DNA of 64,000 nt from Hyphomicrobiales bacterium (GTDB lineage Bacteria; Pseudomonadota; Alphaproteobacteria; Rhizobiales; JACESI01). Each line of letters begins with the position of its first letter. Position 1 is the first letter of the stretch. Shown one piece after another: positions 56,544 to 64,000 of the stretch. Under the pieces are notes generated by a model, which saw nothing but the letters and a program-made list of their open reading frames with translations, was not told where the DNA came from and ran no database searches. Both the position numbers and the translations under genes were made by a program. The stretch lies in NCBI GenBank assembly GCA_013911885.1, contig JACESI010000002.1, positions 248,001-312,000 on the forward strand. Direction: 5' to 3'.

Positions 56544-57617
56544 ATGAACCCGAAAACCAAGCCAGAAAATCGTGACCTGCCAATGCTCGTCAGCATGGGC
56601 GAGCCGGGGGGTATTGGCCCAGAACTCATTTTAAAAATCTGGTCCGAGCGGAAGACAAATCACACGCCGCCCTTCGTTTTTGTCGGGCGCTCCGACTTCA
56701 TGCAGGCGCGCGCCCGCCTTCTTGGGCTTGCGGTTCCTTGTGCGCCCTGGCCACAAGTGGCGGATCAGGCAGCGAGTAACACGTCTCTCCCCGCCCTCTT
56801 TGACAGGGCCCTGCCTGTGCTTGAGATCAACGAGACAGTGAGCGACCGACCTGGCATCGCTGATCCGGCGAATGGCCGGGCGGTGATCGCTGCCATTGAC
56901 AGGGCTGTCGATGCGCTGTGGGCGCGAACGGCATCGGCGCTGATTACCTGCCCGATCAACAAGAAATCGCTCTACGATGCGGGCTTTGCCCATCCCGGCC
57001 ATACCGAATATCTGGCTGATCGCGCCATGGCCTGGCCCGGCGGTCCGTTCACGCCGGTGATGATGCTCGCCGGGCCAGACCTGAGGACTGTGCCCGCAAC
57101 GCTTCACATTCCGCTCCGGGAGGTGCCCTCACGCCTCACCGCGGCCGGGCTGCTTGAATGCATCGTCATTACCGAGCGCGAACTCAAGACCAGGTTCGCC
57201 ATCGCGGCACCCCGGATCGTGGTCACCGGCCTCAACCCCCATGCAGGAGAAGAAGGCAGCATGGGGCATGAGGACGCGGCGATTATCCGTCCTGCCATTG
57301 AGGCCGCCCGGCGCAGGGGTCTTGACGTCAGTGGCCCGCATCCGGCAGACACATTGTTCTACCGTGAGAAACGCGCGACCTATGATGCGGCCATTGCGAT
57401 GTATCACGATCAGGCGCTGCTTCCGGTCAAGACACTTGCTTTTGACGAGACGGTGAATGTGACGCTCGGCCTTCCCTTTATCCGCACTTCGCCGGATCAC
57501 GGCACCGCGCTTGATATCGCGGGCAAAGGCATTGCGCGGCCAGACAGCCTGCTTGCGGCGTTGCAGATGGCCGATGCCATGGTGCAGCATGCACAAAACA
57601 CAATGGCCAGCCGATGA
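56544..57617 (+). CDS. pdxA: 4-hydroxythreonine-4-phosphate dehydrogenase
   Basis: 357 residues. Oxidises 4-phosphohydroxythreonine in pyridoxal phosphate synthesis. Markers: [54 protein letters not shown] and [14 protein letters not shown] with metal-binding histidines. ATG at 56544 assumed; another lies at 56583. The stop overlaps rsmA by four bases. Confidence 0.96.
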   Translation: MNPKTKPENRDLPMLVSMGEPGGIGPELILKIWSERKTNHTPPFVFVGRSDFMQARARLLGLAVPCAPWPQVADQAASNTSLPALFDRALPVLEINETVSDRPGIADPANGRAVIAAIDRAVDALWARTASALITCPINKKSLYDAGFAHPGHTEYLADRAMAWPGGPFTPVMMLAGPDLRTVPATLHIPLREVPSRLTAAGLLECIVITERELKTRFAIAAPRIVVTGLNPHAGEEGSMGHEDAAIIRPAIEAARRRGLDVSGPHPADTLFYREKRATYDAAIAMYHDQALLPVKTLAFDETVNVTLGLPFIRTSPDHGTALDIAGKGIARPDSLLAALQMADAMVQHAQNTMASR

Positions 57618-58450
57618 GCGCGATCGACGATCTGCCGCCACTCAGCCATGTCATGGCCCGCCACGGTCTTGAACCCAAGAAATCACTCGGCCAGAATTTC
57701 ATTCTCGACCTCAACCTGACAAGCCGGATCGCGCGGAGCGCAGGCGATCTTTCGAATTCTCATGTGATCGAGGTCGGCCCCGGACCGGGTGGACTCAGCC
57801 GCGCCATTCTGGCGGCGGGTGCGCGCCATCTCACGGTTATCGAGCGTGATCACCGCTGTATCGCAGCGCTTCAGGAAATCTCGGACCGCTATCCCGGGCG
57901 GCTGACCATTGTCGAGGACGACGCCCTCAGGACCGACTACAACGCTCTCGTTGAGGTGGGTGAAGAGGTCAGGCTCATTGCTAACCTTCCTTATAATATC
58001 GCGACCCCGCTCCTTATCGGCTGGTTACAAAGCGAGCCCTGGCCACCGTTCTATCAATCCATGACCTTGATGTTTCAGCGTGAAGTCGGCGAGAGGATCG
58101 TGGCGCTTGCGGGCGAGCGGCATTATGGCAGGCTCGGCGTCATGGCCGGGTGGCGAACCCATGCGACCTTGATGTTTGACGTGCCGCCGCAAGCTTTCAC
58201 CCCGGCGCCCAAAGTCACATCGAGCGTCGTCCACCTGACGCCGCGCGAAAGGCCGCTCGTGACATCGACAAAAGCACTGGAGGCGATTACCGCTGCCGCA
58301 TTCCAACAACGCCGCAAGATGCTGAGGGCGAGCCTCAGGGGCGTATTCGCCGATCCGGTGCGTGTTCTCGAAACAGCGGGCATAGATCCGACCGCGCGGG
58401 CGGAGACAATTTCGGTCGCCGATTTCGTTGCCCTTGCCAACGCCCGTTAG
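57614..58450 (+). CDS. rsmA: 16S rRNA (adenine1518/1519-N6)-dimethyltransferase
   Basis: 278 residues (KsgA). SAM motif [16 protein letters not shown], acidic residue in TVIERDHRC, and the catalytic [11 protein letters not shown]. The helical C-terminal domain contains [11 protein letters not shown]. Modifies the two adenines in helix 45 of 16S rRNA. ATG overlaps the pdxA stop; the 3' end overlaps the convergent gmk gene by four bases. Confidence 0.96.
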   Translation: MSAIDDLPPLSHVMARHGLEPKKSLGQNFILDLNLTSRIARSAGDLSNSHVIEVGPGPGGLSRAILAAGARHLTVIERDHRCIAALQEISDRYPGRLTIVEDDALRTDYNALVEVGEEVRLIANLPYNIATPLLIGWLQSEPWPPFYQSMTLMFQREVGERIVALAGERHYGRLGVMAGWRTHATLMFDVPPQAFTPAPKVTSSVVHLTPRERPLVTSTKALEAITAAAFQQRRKMLRASLRGVFADPVRVLETAGIDPTARAETISVADFVALANAR

Positions 58451-59139
58451 GCCGTTTCCCGGATGAGGTCTTCACGCAGTCTTGCTGCAATAGCGGCGTT
58501 GCCGCGCTGGCGGCGCTGGTTGAGCCGCTCGGCGATCAGGATCGCCTTGACCTCATCATAAGCGACCGCAAGGTCGGCATTGACGACGAGATAATCATAG
58601 TCCGCCAAGCGCTCAAGCTCGCTAACAGCGGTTTTCATCCGTCGCAGGATCATTTCCTCGGAATCTGCGGCGCGGCGCTTGAGGCGCGCTTTCATTTCTT
58701 CGACACTCGGTGGAAGAATGAAAATAGTCGCGATATCCTCAGGCATCGTCGCGCGAAGCTGCGCTGCGCCCTGGACATCGACATCAAACAGGACATCGCG
58801 CCCGGCATTCAGCGTATCCTCCACAAACTTCTTCGGCGTGCCATAGAAATTACCATGCACCTCCGCCCATTCGAGAAACGCGCCCTGAGCGGCCATCTTC
58901 TCGAAAATGTCGCGGGTCAGGAAATGATAGTGCACACCGTCAATCTCGCTCGACCGGCGCGGCCTGGTCGTTGCGGAAACAGATAGCCTGATATCCGGGT
59001 CATCATTCAGAAGGAGGTTCGAGATCGTCGATTTTCCTGCGCCGGAAGGTGACGATAAAATGACCATCAGCCCGCGGCGCAGGGGCGCTGCTTCGTCATT
59101 ATCTGGATCGGGGGCTGGATCGGGCACGGCTGTTCTCAT
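58447..59139 (-). CDS. gmk: Guanylate kinase
   Basis: 230 residues. P-loop [18 protein letters not shown]-binding [17 protein letters not shown], and [12 protein letters not shown]. Converts GMP to GDP. An acidic leader of about 24 residues precedes the core; [11 protein letters not shown] may be closer to the original start. Its ATG overlaps the yicC-family stop by four bases. Confidence 0.96.
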   Translation of the reverse strand: MRTAVPDPAPDPDNDEAAPLRRGLMVILSSPSGAGKSTISNLLLNDDPDIRLSVSATTRPRRSSEIDGVHYHFLTRDIFEKMAAQGAFLEWAEVHGNFYGTPKKFVEDTLNAGRDVLFDVDVQGAAQLRATMPEDIATIFILPPSVEEMKARLKRRAADSEEMILRRMKTAVSELERLADYDYLVVNADLAVAYDEVKAILIAERLNQRRQRGNAAIAARLREDLIRETA

Positions 59140-60035
59140 TCGATATTCTGGATTTGCTCACGCAACTGGTCAATAGCGGATTTCAGGGCGAGACCGATAT
59201 GGGTGATCGCTATATCACTCGCCTTGCTGCAAATGGTATTGGCCTCGCGGTTGAATTCCTGCGAGAGGAAATCGAGCTGACGCCCGACCGGCTCGCGAGA
59301 GGAAATCAGATCGCGGGCAGAAGCGACATGGATCGCGAGCCGGTCGATTTCTTCTCGGATATCGGCTTTCGCCGCCAGCATCAGCGCTTCCTGATAAAGC
59401 CGCTCCTCGCTCAGACCGTGCGGCCCGGCGCTGAGGGCGACAAGACTTGCCGAGAGTTTTTCGCGGATTGCCTCCGGCGCGCGCTCCGGCGCATTGCGCG
59501 CCCGGTCGATCAGCGCCTCGATTTCATCGAGAACAGTGACCAGAACCTGCTGAAGTCCTTCGCCCTCCGTCGCCCGTGACCGGATCAGACCGTCGAGCGC
59601 CAGATTGAAATCCGCCATGATCGCATCAAGCAAGCCAGAGCGGTCGATCACTGTCTCATCCTGGCTGCGCAGATCAAGAACGCCGCGCAGGGAGAGCAGG
59701 CCATCGAGCGTGACCGGCGCAAGATCGTGGGTCTTCGCGAGCTTCCCGGATATGGCGAGGATGGCTGCGAGCGCCTCCTCGTTGACCTGGAGCATATCCT
59801 CGCGCCGTTCGGTCTCAAGATGAAGATGCGCCTGAAGATTGCCGCGGGCGAGTTTCGTCTGGCTCGCCTTTCGGGTCAATTGGTCGAGTTCAACGAGATG
59901 TTGCGGCGCGCGCAGGCGCAGATCAAGCGTCTTGCCGTTGACCGAGCGCAGATCCCACGTCCAGACAAAGGTGACCGCCTCAAGCGTTATGCTGCCGGAA
60001 ACCGCGGCATAGCCCGTCATGCTTTTCAGCGTCAT
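59136..60035 (-). CDS. YicC family protein
   Basis: 299 residues. Begins LKSMTGYAAVSGS, continues WDLRSVNGKTLDLRLR, and ends with the conserved FLSQEFNREANTICSKA. YicC proteins form an endoribonuclease-like family (YloC/YicC). Linked to gmk by overlap, the usual gene order. ATG at 60035 chosen over the 60080 frame start. Confidence 0.93.
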   Translation of the reverse strand: MTLKSMTGYAAVSGSITLEAVTFVWTWDLRSVNGKTLDLRLRAPQHLVELDQLTRKASQTKLARGNLQAHLHLETERREDMLQVNEEALAAILAISGKLAKTHDLAPVTLDGLLSLRGVLDLRSQDETVIDRSGLLDAIMADFNLALDGLIRSRATEGEGLQQVLVTVLDEIEALIDRARNAPERAPEAIREKLSASLVALSAGPHGLSEERLYQEALMLAAKADIREEIDRLAIHVASARDLISSREPVGRQLDFLSQEFNREANTICSKASDIAITHIGLALKSAIDQLREQIQNIE

Positions 60036-60101
60036 ACTTGCCCCTGTCCCCGTTTTTAGCCGCTTCTGGCCCTTTTGCATCGCACCATGCCTGCGAGCGG
60101 C

Positions 60102-61313
60102 CTATTGATTTGTCGGCGCTTGCTTTGCAGGCACCGGTGCCTCCTGCTTCTTCTCGTCAGTCGCCTTCCGTTCAGCCTCGATCTGGCGCCAGCGCCGGAC
60201 ATTGTTGTTGTGCGCATCCAATGTTTCGGCAAAGACATGTCCACCGGTACCGTCCGCCACGAAATAAAGCTCGTCGGTCACGGATGGACTGGCCACGGCT
60301 TCCATGGCCGCCAGTCCCGGATTTGCAATCGGTGTCGGCGGTAATGCCGGTATGACATAGGTGTTGTATGGCGTAGCGCCCGTTATATCGGATTGCAGGA
60401 TCGGACGATCCTTCGGTTTTCCTGCGCCGCCGAATATGCCGTAGATGATCGTCGGATCAGACTGAAGACGCATGCCCCGCCGCAGCCGATTGATGAAGAC
60501 GCCGGCGACGCGCGGGCGTTCGTCCGCTTTCGCTGTCTCCTTCTCGACAATCGAGGCAAGGATCACGAGCTCTTCGGGCGACTTGATTGGCAGATCGCCA
60601 ACGCGGCGCTCCCAGATACGTTTCAAGGCATTGTCCTGCGCCGTTTTCATCCGCTCGATGATCTGTGGACGGCTTGCTCCCCGACCGAATGTATAGGTGT
60701 TCGGAAGCAGTGAGCCCTCCGGCGGTATTTCAGAGATTTCACCGGTAAGCACGTCGTTTTCGCGCAGCAAGGTCACGATCTGCTGCGAAGTCAGTCCTTC
60801 CGGCAAGGTAATCTTGTAGAGGATCGACTTACCCTCGACCAGCTTTTCCACGACATCGCGCATGGAAACGCCCTGGTCGAAGAGATATTCGCCGGCCTTG
60901 AGCGCATCTTCCTTTTTCTGAAGCCGGACGCTCGCCCAGAAGAGAAGCGCGCTGTCGATGACCTGGTTGCGGCCGAGCGCATCCCCGATCGAGCGCAGCC
61001 CCGCGCCCTTCGGCACGACGACCCGGGTCGCCTTGGTGAGAGGACCGGGTTTCACATATTCCTGACTGCCCCAGTAAAACAACCCGCCTGCGGCGATCAT
61101 GGCAAGAACCGCGAAAGAAAAGAAGAAATTGAGCGCGATCACCCAGCGATTGCGCGCATGGCGCGAGCGCTTCGGGGCTTTGGGCGGCTTGACCGGGCGA
61201 ATGGCTTCTTTGGGACTTTTCAACGTCCGCGCCTCGCCGGGCGGCAATTGCGGATCATTGCCATTGCCGCTTCCCGACTGATTAACGGAATAGTTTGAAG
61301 GATCCGTTGCCAT
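60102..61313 (-). CDS. mltG: Endolytic peptidoglycan transglycosylase MltG
   Basis: 403 residues. A cytoplasmic Pro/Lys-rich leader precedes one membrane helix (FFFSFAVLAMIAAGGLFYW), a LysM-like region, and the YceG catalytic domain with ILASIVEKETAKADERP, whose Glu is catalytic, then NRLRRGMRLQSDPTIIYG. It cuts nascent glycan strands to set length. ATG at 61313 assumed; the frame extends to 61355. Confidence 0.94.
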   Translation of the reverse strand: MATDPSNYSVNQSGSGNGNDPQLPPGEARTLKSPKEAIRPVKPPKAPKRSRHARNRWVIALNFFFSFAVLAMIAAGGLFYWGSQEYVKPGPLTKATRVVVPKGAGLRSIGDALGRNQVIDSALLFWASVRLQKKEDALKAGEYLFDQGVSMRDVVEKLVEGKSILYKITLPEGLTSQQIVTLLRENDVLTGEISEIPPEGSLLPNTYTFGRGASRPQIIERMKTAQDNALKRIWERRVGDLPIKSPEELVILASIVEKETAKADERPRVAGVFINRLRRGMRLQSDPTIIYGIFGGAGKPKDRPILQSDITGATPYNTYVIPALPPTPIANPGLAAMEAVASPSVTDELYFVADGTGGHVFAETLDAHNNNVRRWRQIEAERKATDEKKQEAPVPAKQAPTNQ

Positions 61314-61408
61314 CGGTGAGACCTTTTGACGTTCCGTGCGAATGACATATTGCACAAGTTCCCCGCACCCTAACGAGAATTATGGCAAAAGAACGAGACC
61401 TTGCGGGA

Positions 61409-62674
61409 TTAATCCCCATACCGTTTGAAGACAAGCGATGCATTGGTGCCGCCAAACCCGAACGAGTTCGACAAGGCATATTGGATGCTCATGGCCCGTT
61501 TAACATGCGGCACGAGATCGATCTTTGTATCCGTTGAGGGGTTGTCGAGATTGAGCGTTGGTGGGGCCACCTGATCGCGGATGGCAAGAACCGCGAAAAC
61601 CGCTTCGACCGCGCCGGCAGCGCCGAGAAGATGGCCGATTGCGGATTTCGTCGAAGACATGGCAAGGCTTGCCGAGCCATTGCCGAGAAGGCGTTCGACC
61701 GCACGCAGTTCGATCTCGTCTCCGAGGGGCGTCGAAGTGCCGTGGGCATTGATATAGTTGATCTCAGCCGGGTCAATCCCGGCGCGCTTGCAGGCAGCCG
61801 CCATGCAGCGATAGGCGCCGTCGCCATCTTCCGCAGGCGCGGTGATGTGATAGGCATCGCCCGACATGCCGTAACCCACGATCTCGGCATAGATTTTCGC
61901 GCCGCGCGCAAGCGCATGCTCGAGTTCCTCGACCACCACGACGCCGGCGCCTTCGCCCATCACGAAACCATCCCGCGCAAGATCATAAGGGCGCGAGGCG
62001 GCGGTCGGGTTGTCGTTGAAGCCGGTCGAGAGGGCCCGGCAGGCGACAAAACCCGCGATGCCGAGGCGGCAGACACTCGATTCGGCACCGCCCGCCACCA
62101 TCACATCTGCATCACCAAGGGCCACCATGCGCGAAGCATCACCAATCGCGTGTGCGCCCGTCGAGCAGGCCGTCACGACAGAATGATTCGGCCCCTTGAG
62201 ACCGTGTTCGATGGATACATAACCGCTGATAAGATTGATCAGGCGACCGGGAATGAAAAACGGCGACAGACGGCGCGGGCCCTTGTCGCGAACGGTTATC
62301 TCGCCCTCGCCGATCCCTTCAAGACCACCAACCCCGGAGCCGATGACGACGCCGGTGGCGCAGCGATCCTCATGGCTTTCCGGGTGCCAGTTCGCATCAT
62401 CCAGCGCCTGCTTCGCTGCCGCCATGCCGTAAATGATGAAATCGTCGACCTTGCGCTGTTCCTTGGGGGACATGTAGGCGTCTGGGTTGAAGGTGCCATT
62501 CGTCCCATCGCCGCGCGGAATCTGGCAGGCGATCTTGCAGGCGAGATCCTCAACATCGAAACTGCCGATCCGGGCTGCCGCATTGTGACTCGACAGCAGA
62601 CGCGACCAGGTATGTTCCGCCCCGTCGCCCAGCGGGGTTACTGCCCCAATTCCGGTAATCACAACCCGTCGCAT
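61409..62674 (-). CDS. fabF: Beta-ketoacyl-ACP synthase II
   Basis: 421 residues. Begins RRVVITGIGAVTPLG. Catalytic Cys in TACSTGAHAIGD, first His in NAHGTSTPLGDEIE, second His in KSAIGHLLGAAGAVEA. Elongates acyl chains and modulates unsaturated fatty acid content with temperature. ATG at 62674 matches the family start. acpP is just upstream. Confidence 0.97.
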   Translation of the reverse strand: MRRVVITGIGAVTPLGDGAEHTWSRLLSSHNAAARIGSFDVEDLACKIACQIPRGDGTNGTFNPDAYMSPKEQRKVDDFIIYGMAAAKQALDDANWHPESHEDRCATGVVIGSGVGGLEGIGEGEITVRDKGPRRLSPFFIPGRLINLISGYVSIEHGLKGPNHSVVTACSTGAHAIGDASRMVALGDADVMVAGGAESSVCRLGIAGFVACRALSTGFNDNPTAASRPYDLARDGFVMGEGAGVVVVEELEHALARGAKIYAEIVGYGMSGDAYHITAPAEDGDGAYRCMAAACKRAGIDPAEINYINAHGTSTPLGDEIELRAVERLLGNGSASLAMSSTKSAIGHLLGAAGAVEAVFAVLAIRDQVAPPTLNLDNPSTDTKIDLVPHVKRAMSIQYALSNSFGFGGTNASLVFKRYGD

Positions 62675-62783
62675 CTGAAAGTCCTGTATTGACTCGGCCG
62701 GACCACGCGGTCTGCCGACTTTGGATAGCAAAATGCCAGCTCCCTTTCACAAGACAGCTGGCATCAGAATAAGACGTGAGGCG

Positions 62784-63020
62784 TTAAGCCGTCGCAGATT
62801 CCAGAAATTTTACTGCATCGCCAACCGTCAAAATCGTCTCAGCAGCGTCGTCGGGGATTTCAACGCCGAATTCTTCCTCGAACGCCATCACGAGTTCGAC
62901 GGTGTCGAGACTGTCCGCGCCGAGATCGTCAATGAAGCTCGCTTCGATCGTCACTTTGTCCGCATCGACACCGAGATGCTCGATGGCAATTTTTTTCACG
63001 CGATCTGCTATATCACTCAT
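62784..63020 (-). CDS. acpP: Acyl carrier protein
   Basis: 78 residues, acidic. The 4'-phosphopantetheine serine is in [19 protein letters not shown]. It carries acyl intermediates in fatty acid and lipid A synthesis. It lies between fabG and fabF, with a 233-base gap before it that probably holds its own promoter. Confidence 0.98.
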   Translation of the reverse strand: MSDIADRVKKIAIEHLGVDADKVTIEASFIDDLGADSLDTVELVMAFEEEFGVEIPDDAAETILTVGDAVKFLESATA

Positions 63021-63253
63021 GTTGTCGTTCCTAATTGTAAGGCCAAGTTTAACTCAACTTCCGATCCCGACAACCGCTTCACCGGCGCACGCGTTTATAC
63101 TGTGCTTTGTTTCCGTCAGGAATATTCAGATGGCGTTTGCCACAGTCAGCAACAAGACGCAAGCCTCGCATCGATGGCAAATCCGTTATTTCAAGATTTG
63201 CGGCGAGAATTGACCACACAAATCACCCCAGAATTCTTCGCGCCCATTATTCA

Positions 63254-63991
63254 TCAGATCATCGCAAGCCCGCCGTTCACATGCAGCGTCTGTCCGGTCA
63301 CATAGGCCGCCTCATCGCTCGCGAGATAAGCCACGGCAGCGGCAATTTCTTTTGGCTGCCCAAGACGGGCGGCAGGTACATTTCCCAGAATCGCCTCGCG
63401 CTGCTTGGCGTCGAGACTATCGGTCATGGCCGTCTCGATAAAGCCCGGGGCGACACAATTCACCGTGATGTTTCGGCTTGCGACTTCCTGAGCGAGCGAC
63501 TTCGACATGCCGATAATGCCCGCCTTGGTTGCACAGTAATTGCCCTGCCCCGGATTTCCGGTCACGCCGACCACAGAGGTGATCTGGATGATCCGTCCGT
63601 GCCGCGCCTTCATCATGCCGCGCAGAACCGCCTTGGAGAGTTTGAACGCGGCGGTAAGGTTGACGGCCAGCACATCGTCCCATTCCTCGTCCTTCATGCG
63701 CATGAAGAGATTGTCGCGGGTGATGCCGGCATTGTTGACCAGAATGTCGATCCCGCCCATGGCCTCGATTGCGGCAGGCACGAGGCCTTCCACCGCTGAA
63801 GAATCCGAAAGATTGCAGACCATCGGATAGGCCCGCTCGCCAAGCCCTGATGCGACCGCCTCCAGCACGTCTCGGCGGGTTCCCGTCAGGGCGACATCGG
63901 CCCCGAGCCCGTGCAGCGTTTCGGCAATCGCCTTGCCAATGCCACCGGAAGCACCCGTGATGAGCGCCTTGCGCCCGGTCAGATCAAACAT
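63254..63991 (-). CDS. fabG: 3-oxoacyl-ACP reductase
   Basis: 245 residues. NADPH-binding TGASGGIGKAI, NNAGITRDNL, and the catalytic Ser-Tyr-Lys in ITSVVGVTGNPGQGNYCAT with K following. C-terminal GQTLHVNGGLAMI is typical. Reduces beta-ketoacyl-ACP. The start is nine bases from the right edge; fabD would be expected beyond it. Confidence 0.97.
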   Translation of the reverse strand: MFDLTGRKALITGASGGIGKAIAETLHGLGADVALTGTRRDVLEAVASGLGERAYPMVCNLSDSSAVEGLVPAAIEAMGGIDILVNNAGITRDNLFMRMKDEEWDDVLAVNLTAAFKLSKAVLRGMMKARHGRIIQITSVVGVTGNPGQGNYCATKAGIIGMSKSLAQEVASRNITVNCVAPGFIETAMTDSLDAKQREAILGNVPAARLGQPKEIAAAVAYLASDEAAYVTGQTLHVNGGLAMI

Positions 63992-64000
63992 GTCTCATTC

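Noticed and set aside
61631..62692. 353-residue open frame opposite fabF
   Set aside because: fabF is complete with all active-site residues; the other strand shows no motif.
1..64000. Searched for tRNA, rRNA, CRISPR, insertion sequences, phage and toxin-antitoxin genes
   Set aside because: None found by eye. tRNA could be missed without a dedicated scan, but intergenic space is small.

Overview
The window looks like a chromosomal core region of an alphaproteobacterium, most likely from or near the Hyphomicrobiales (Rhizobiales). The evidence is the gene order, not any single gene. It carries divK-pleD next to a DUF3572 gene, pyrB with a dihydroorotase-like partner, plsY-dprA-topA-rnr-DUF983-NUDIX-rpmG, perM-hdaA-ppk-ppx-rnd-aspS, uvrC-pgsA-moaD-moaE, and lptF-lptG-lptD-surA-pdxA-rsmA-gmk-yicC-mltG-fabF-acpP-fabG. 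I saw no tRNA, rRNA, insertion sequence, prophage, toxin-antitoxin pair or CRISPR array. Coding density is high and base composition is even, apart from a few AT-rich intergenic patches.

Layout. 1-5 kb: a type III polyketide synthase cut by the left edge, a TVP38-type membrane protein, ruvX, a secreted YHS-domain protein and aidB. 5-17.5 kb: pyrimidine synthesis (pyrB and a metal-ligand-deficient dihydroorotase homologue), plsY, dprA, a family 2 glycosyltransferase, a small conserved protein, topA, rnr, a DUF983 protein, a NUDIX hydrolase and rpmG. 17.5-23.5 kb: a cell-cycle and cyclic-di-GMP block with pleD, divK, DUF3572, and an active plus a degenerate EAL protein. 23.5-32.3 kb: aspS, rnd, then ppx, ppk, hdaA and perM. 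32.5-38.1 kb: purM-purN, a molybdopterin oxidoreductase and two exported proteins of unknown role. 38.3-50.3 kb: a Ca/Na antiporter, a pteridine-reductase-like SDR, uvrC, pgsA, moaD, moaE, ndk, a GST, an ABC-F ATPase, a methyltransferase, holC, a small exported protein and pepA. 50.6-64 kb: lipopolysaccharide export and outer-membrane assembly, pyridoxine synthesis, rRNA methylation, gmk, yicC, mltG and fatty-acid synthesis.

The most interesting signals are non-coding. The 351-base gap between rpmG and pleD holds what looks like an unannotated small RNA on the minus strand. It has a TATATT -10 box, a 17-base spacer, and a -35 region lying in a perfect TTAA-N7-TTAA site, the consensus for the cell-cycle regulator CtrA. 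Three stem-loops follow, two closed by GNRA tetraloops, and the last is followed by a run of six T. Three more perfect TTAA-N7-TTAA sites were found, all intergenic: upstream of the CSS/EAL phosphodiesterase gene, in the pepA/lptF divergent region, and upstream of the YHS gene. Together with divK and pleD, this suggests that part of the window belongs to a CtrA-linked circuit joining cell cycle, cyclic-di-GMP and envelope assembly. This is inference from motifs and has not been measured.

Other points of interest: an EAL gene pair in which the second member has lost its catalytic residues; an 18-base in-frame tandem repeat inside rnr; a 19-base tandem duplication that supplies the uvrC stop codon; a possible leaderless rnd mRNA; and an AspRS with residues typical of the non-discriminating type.
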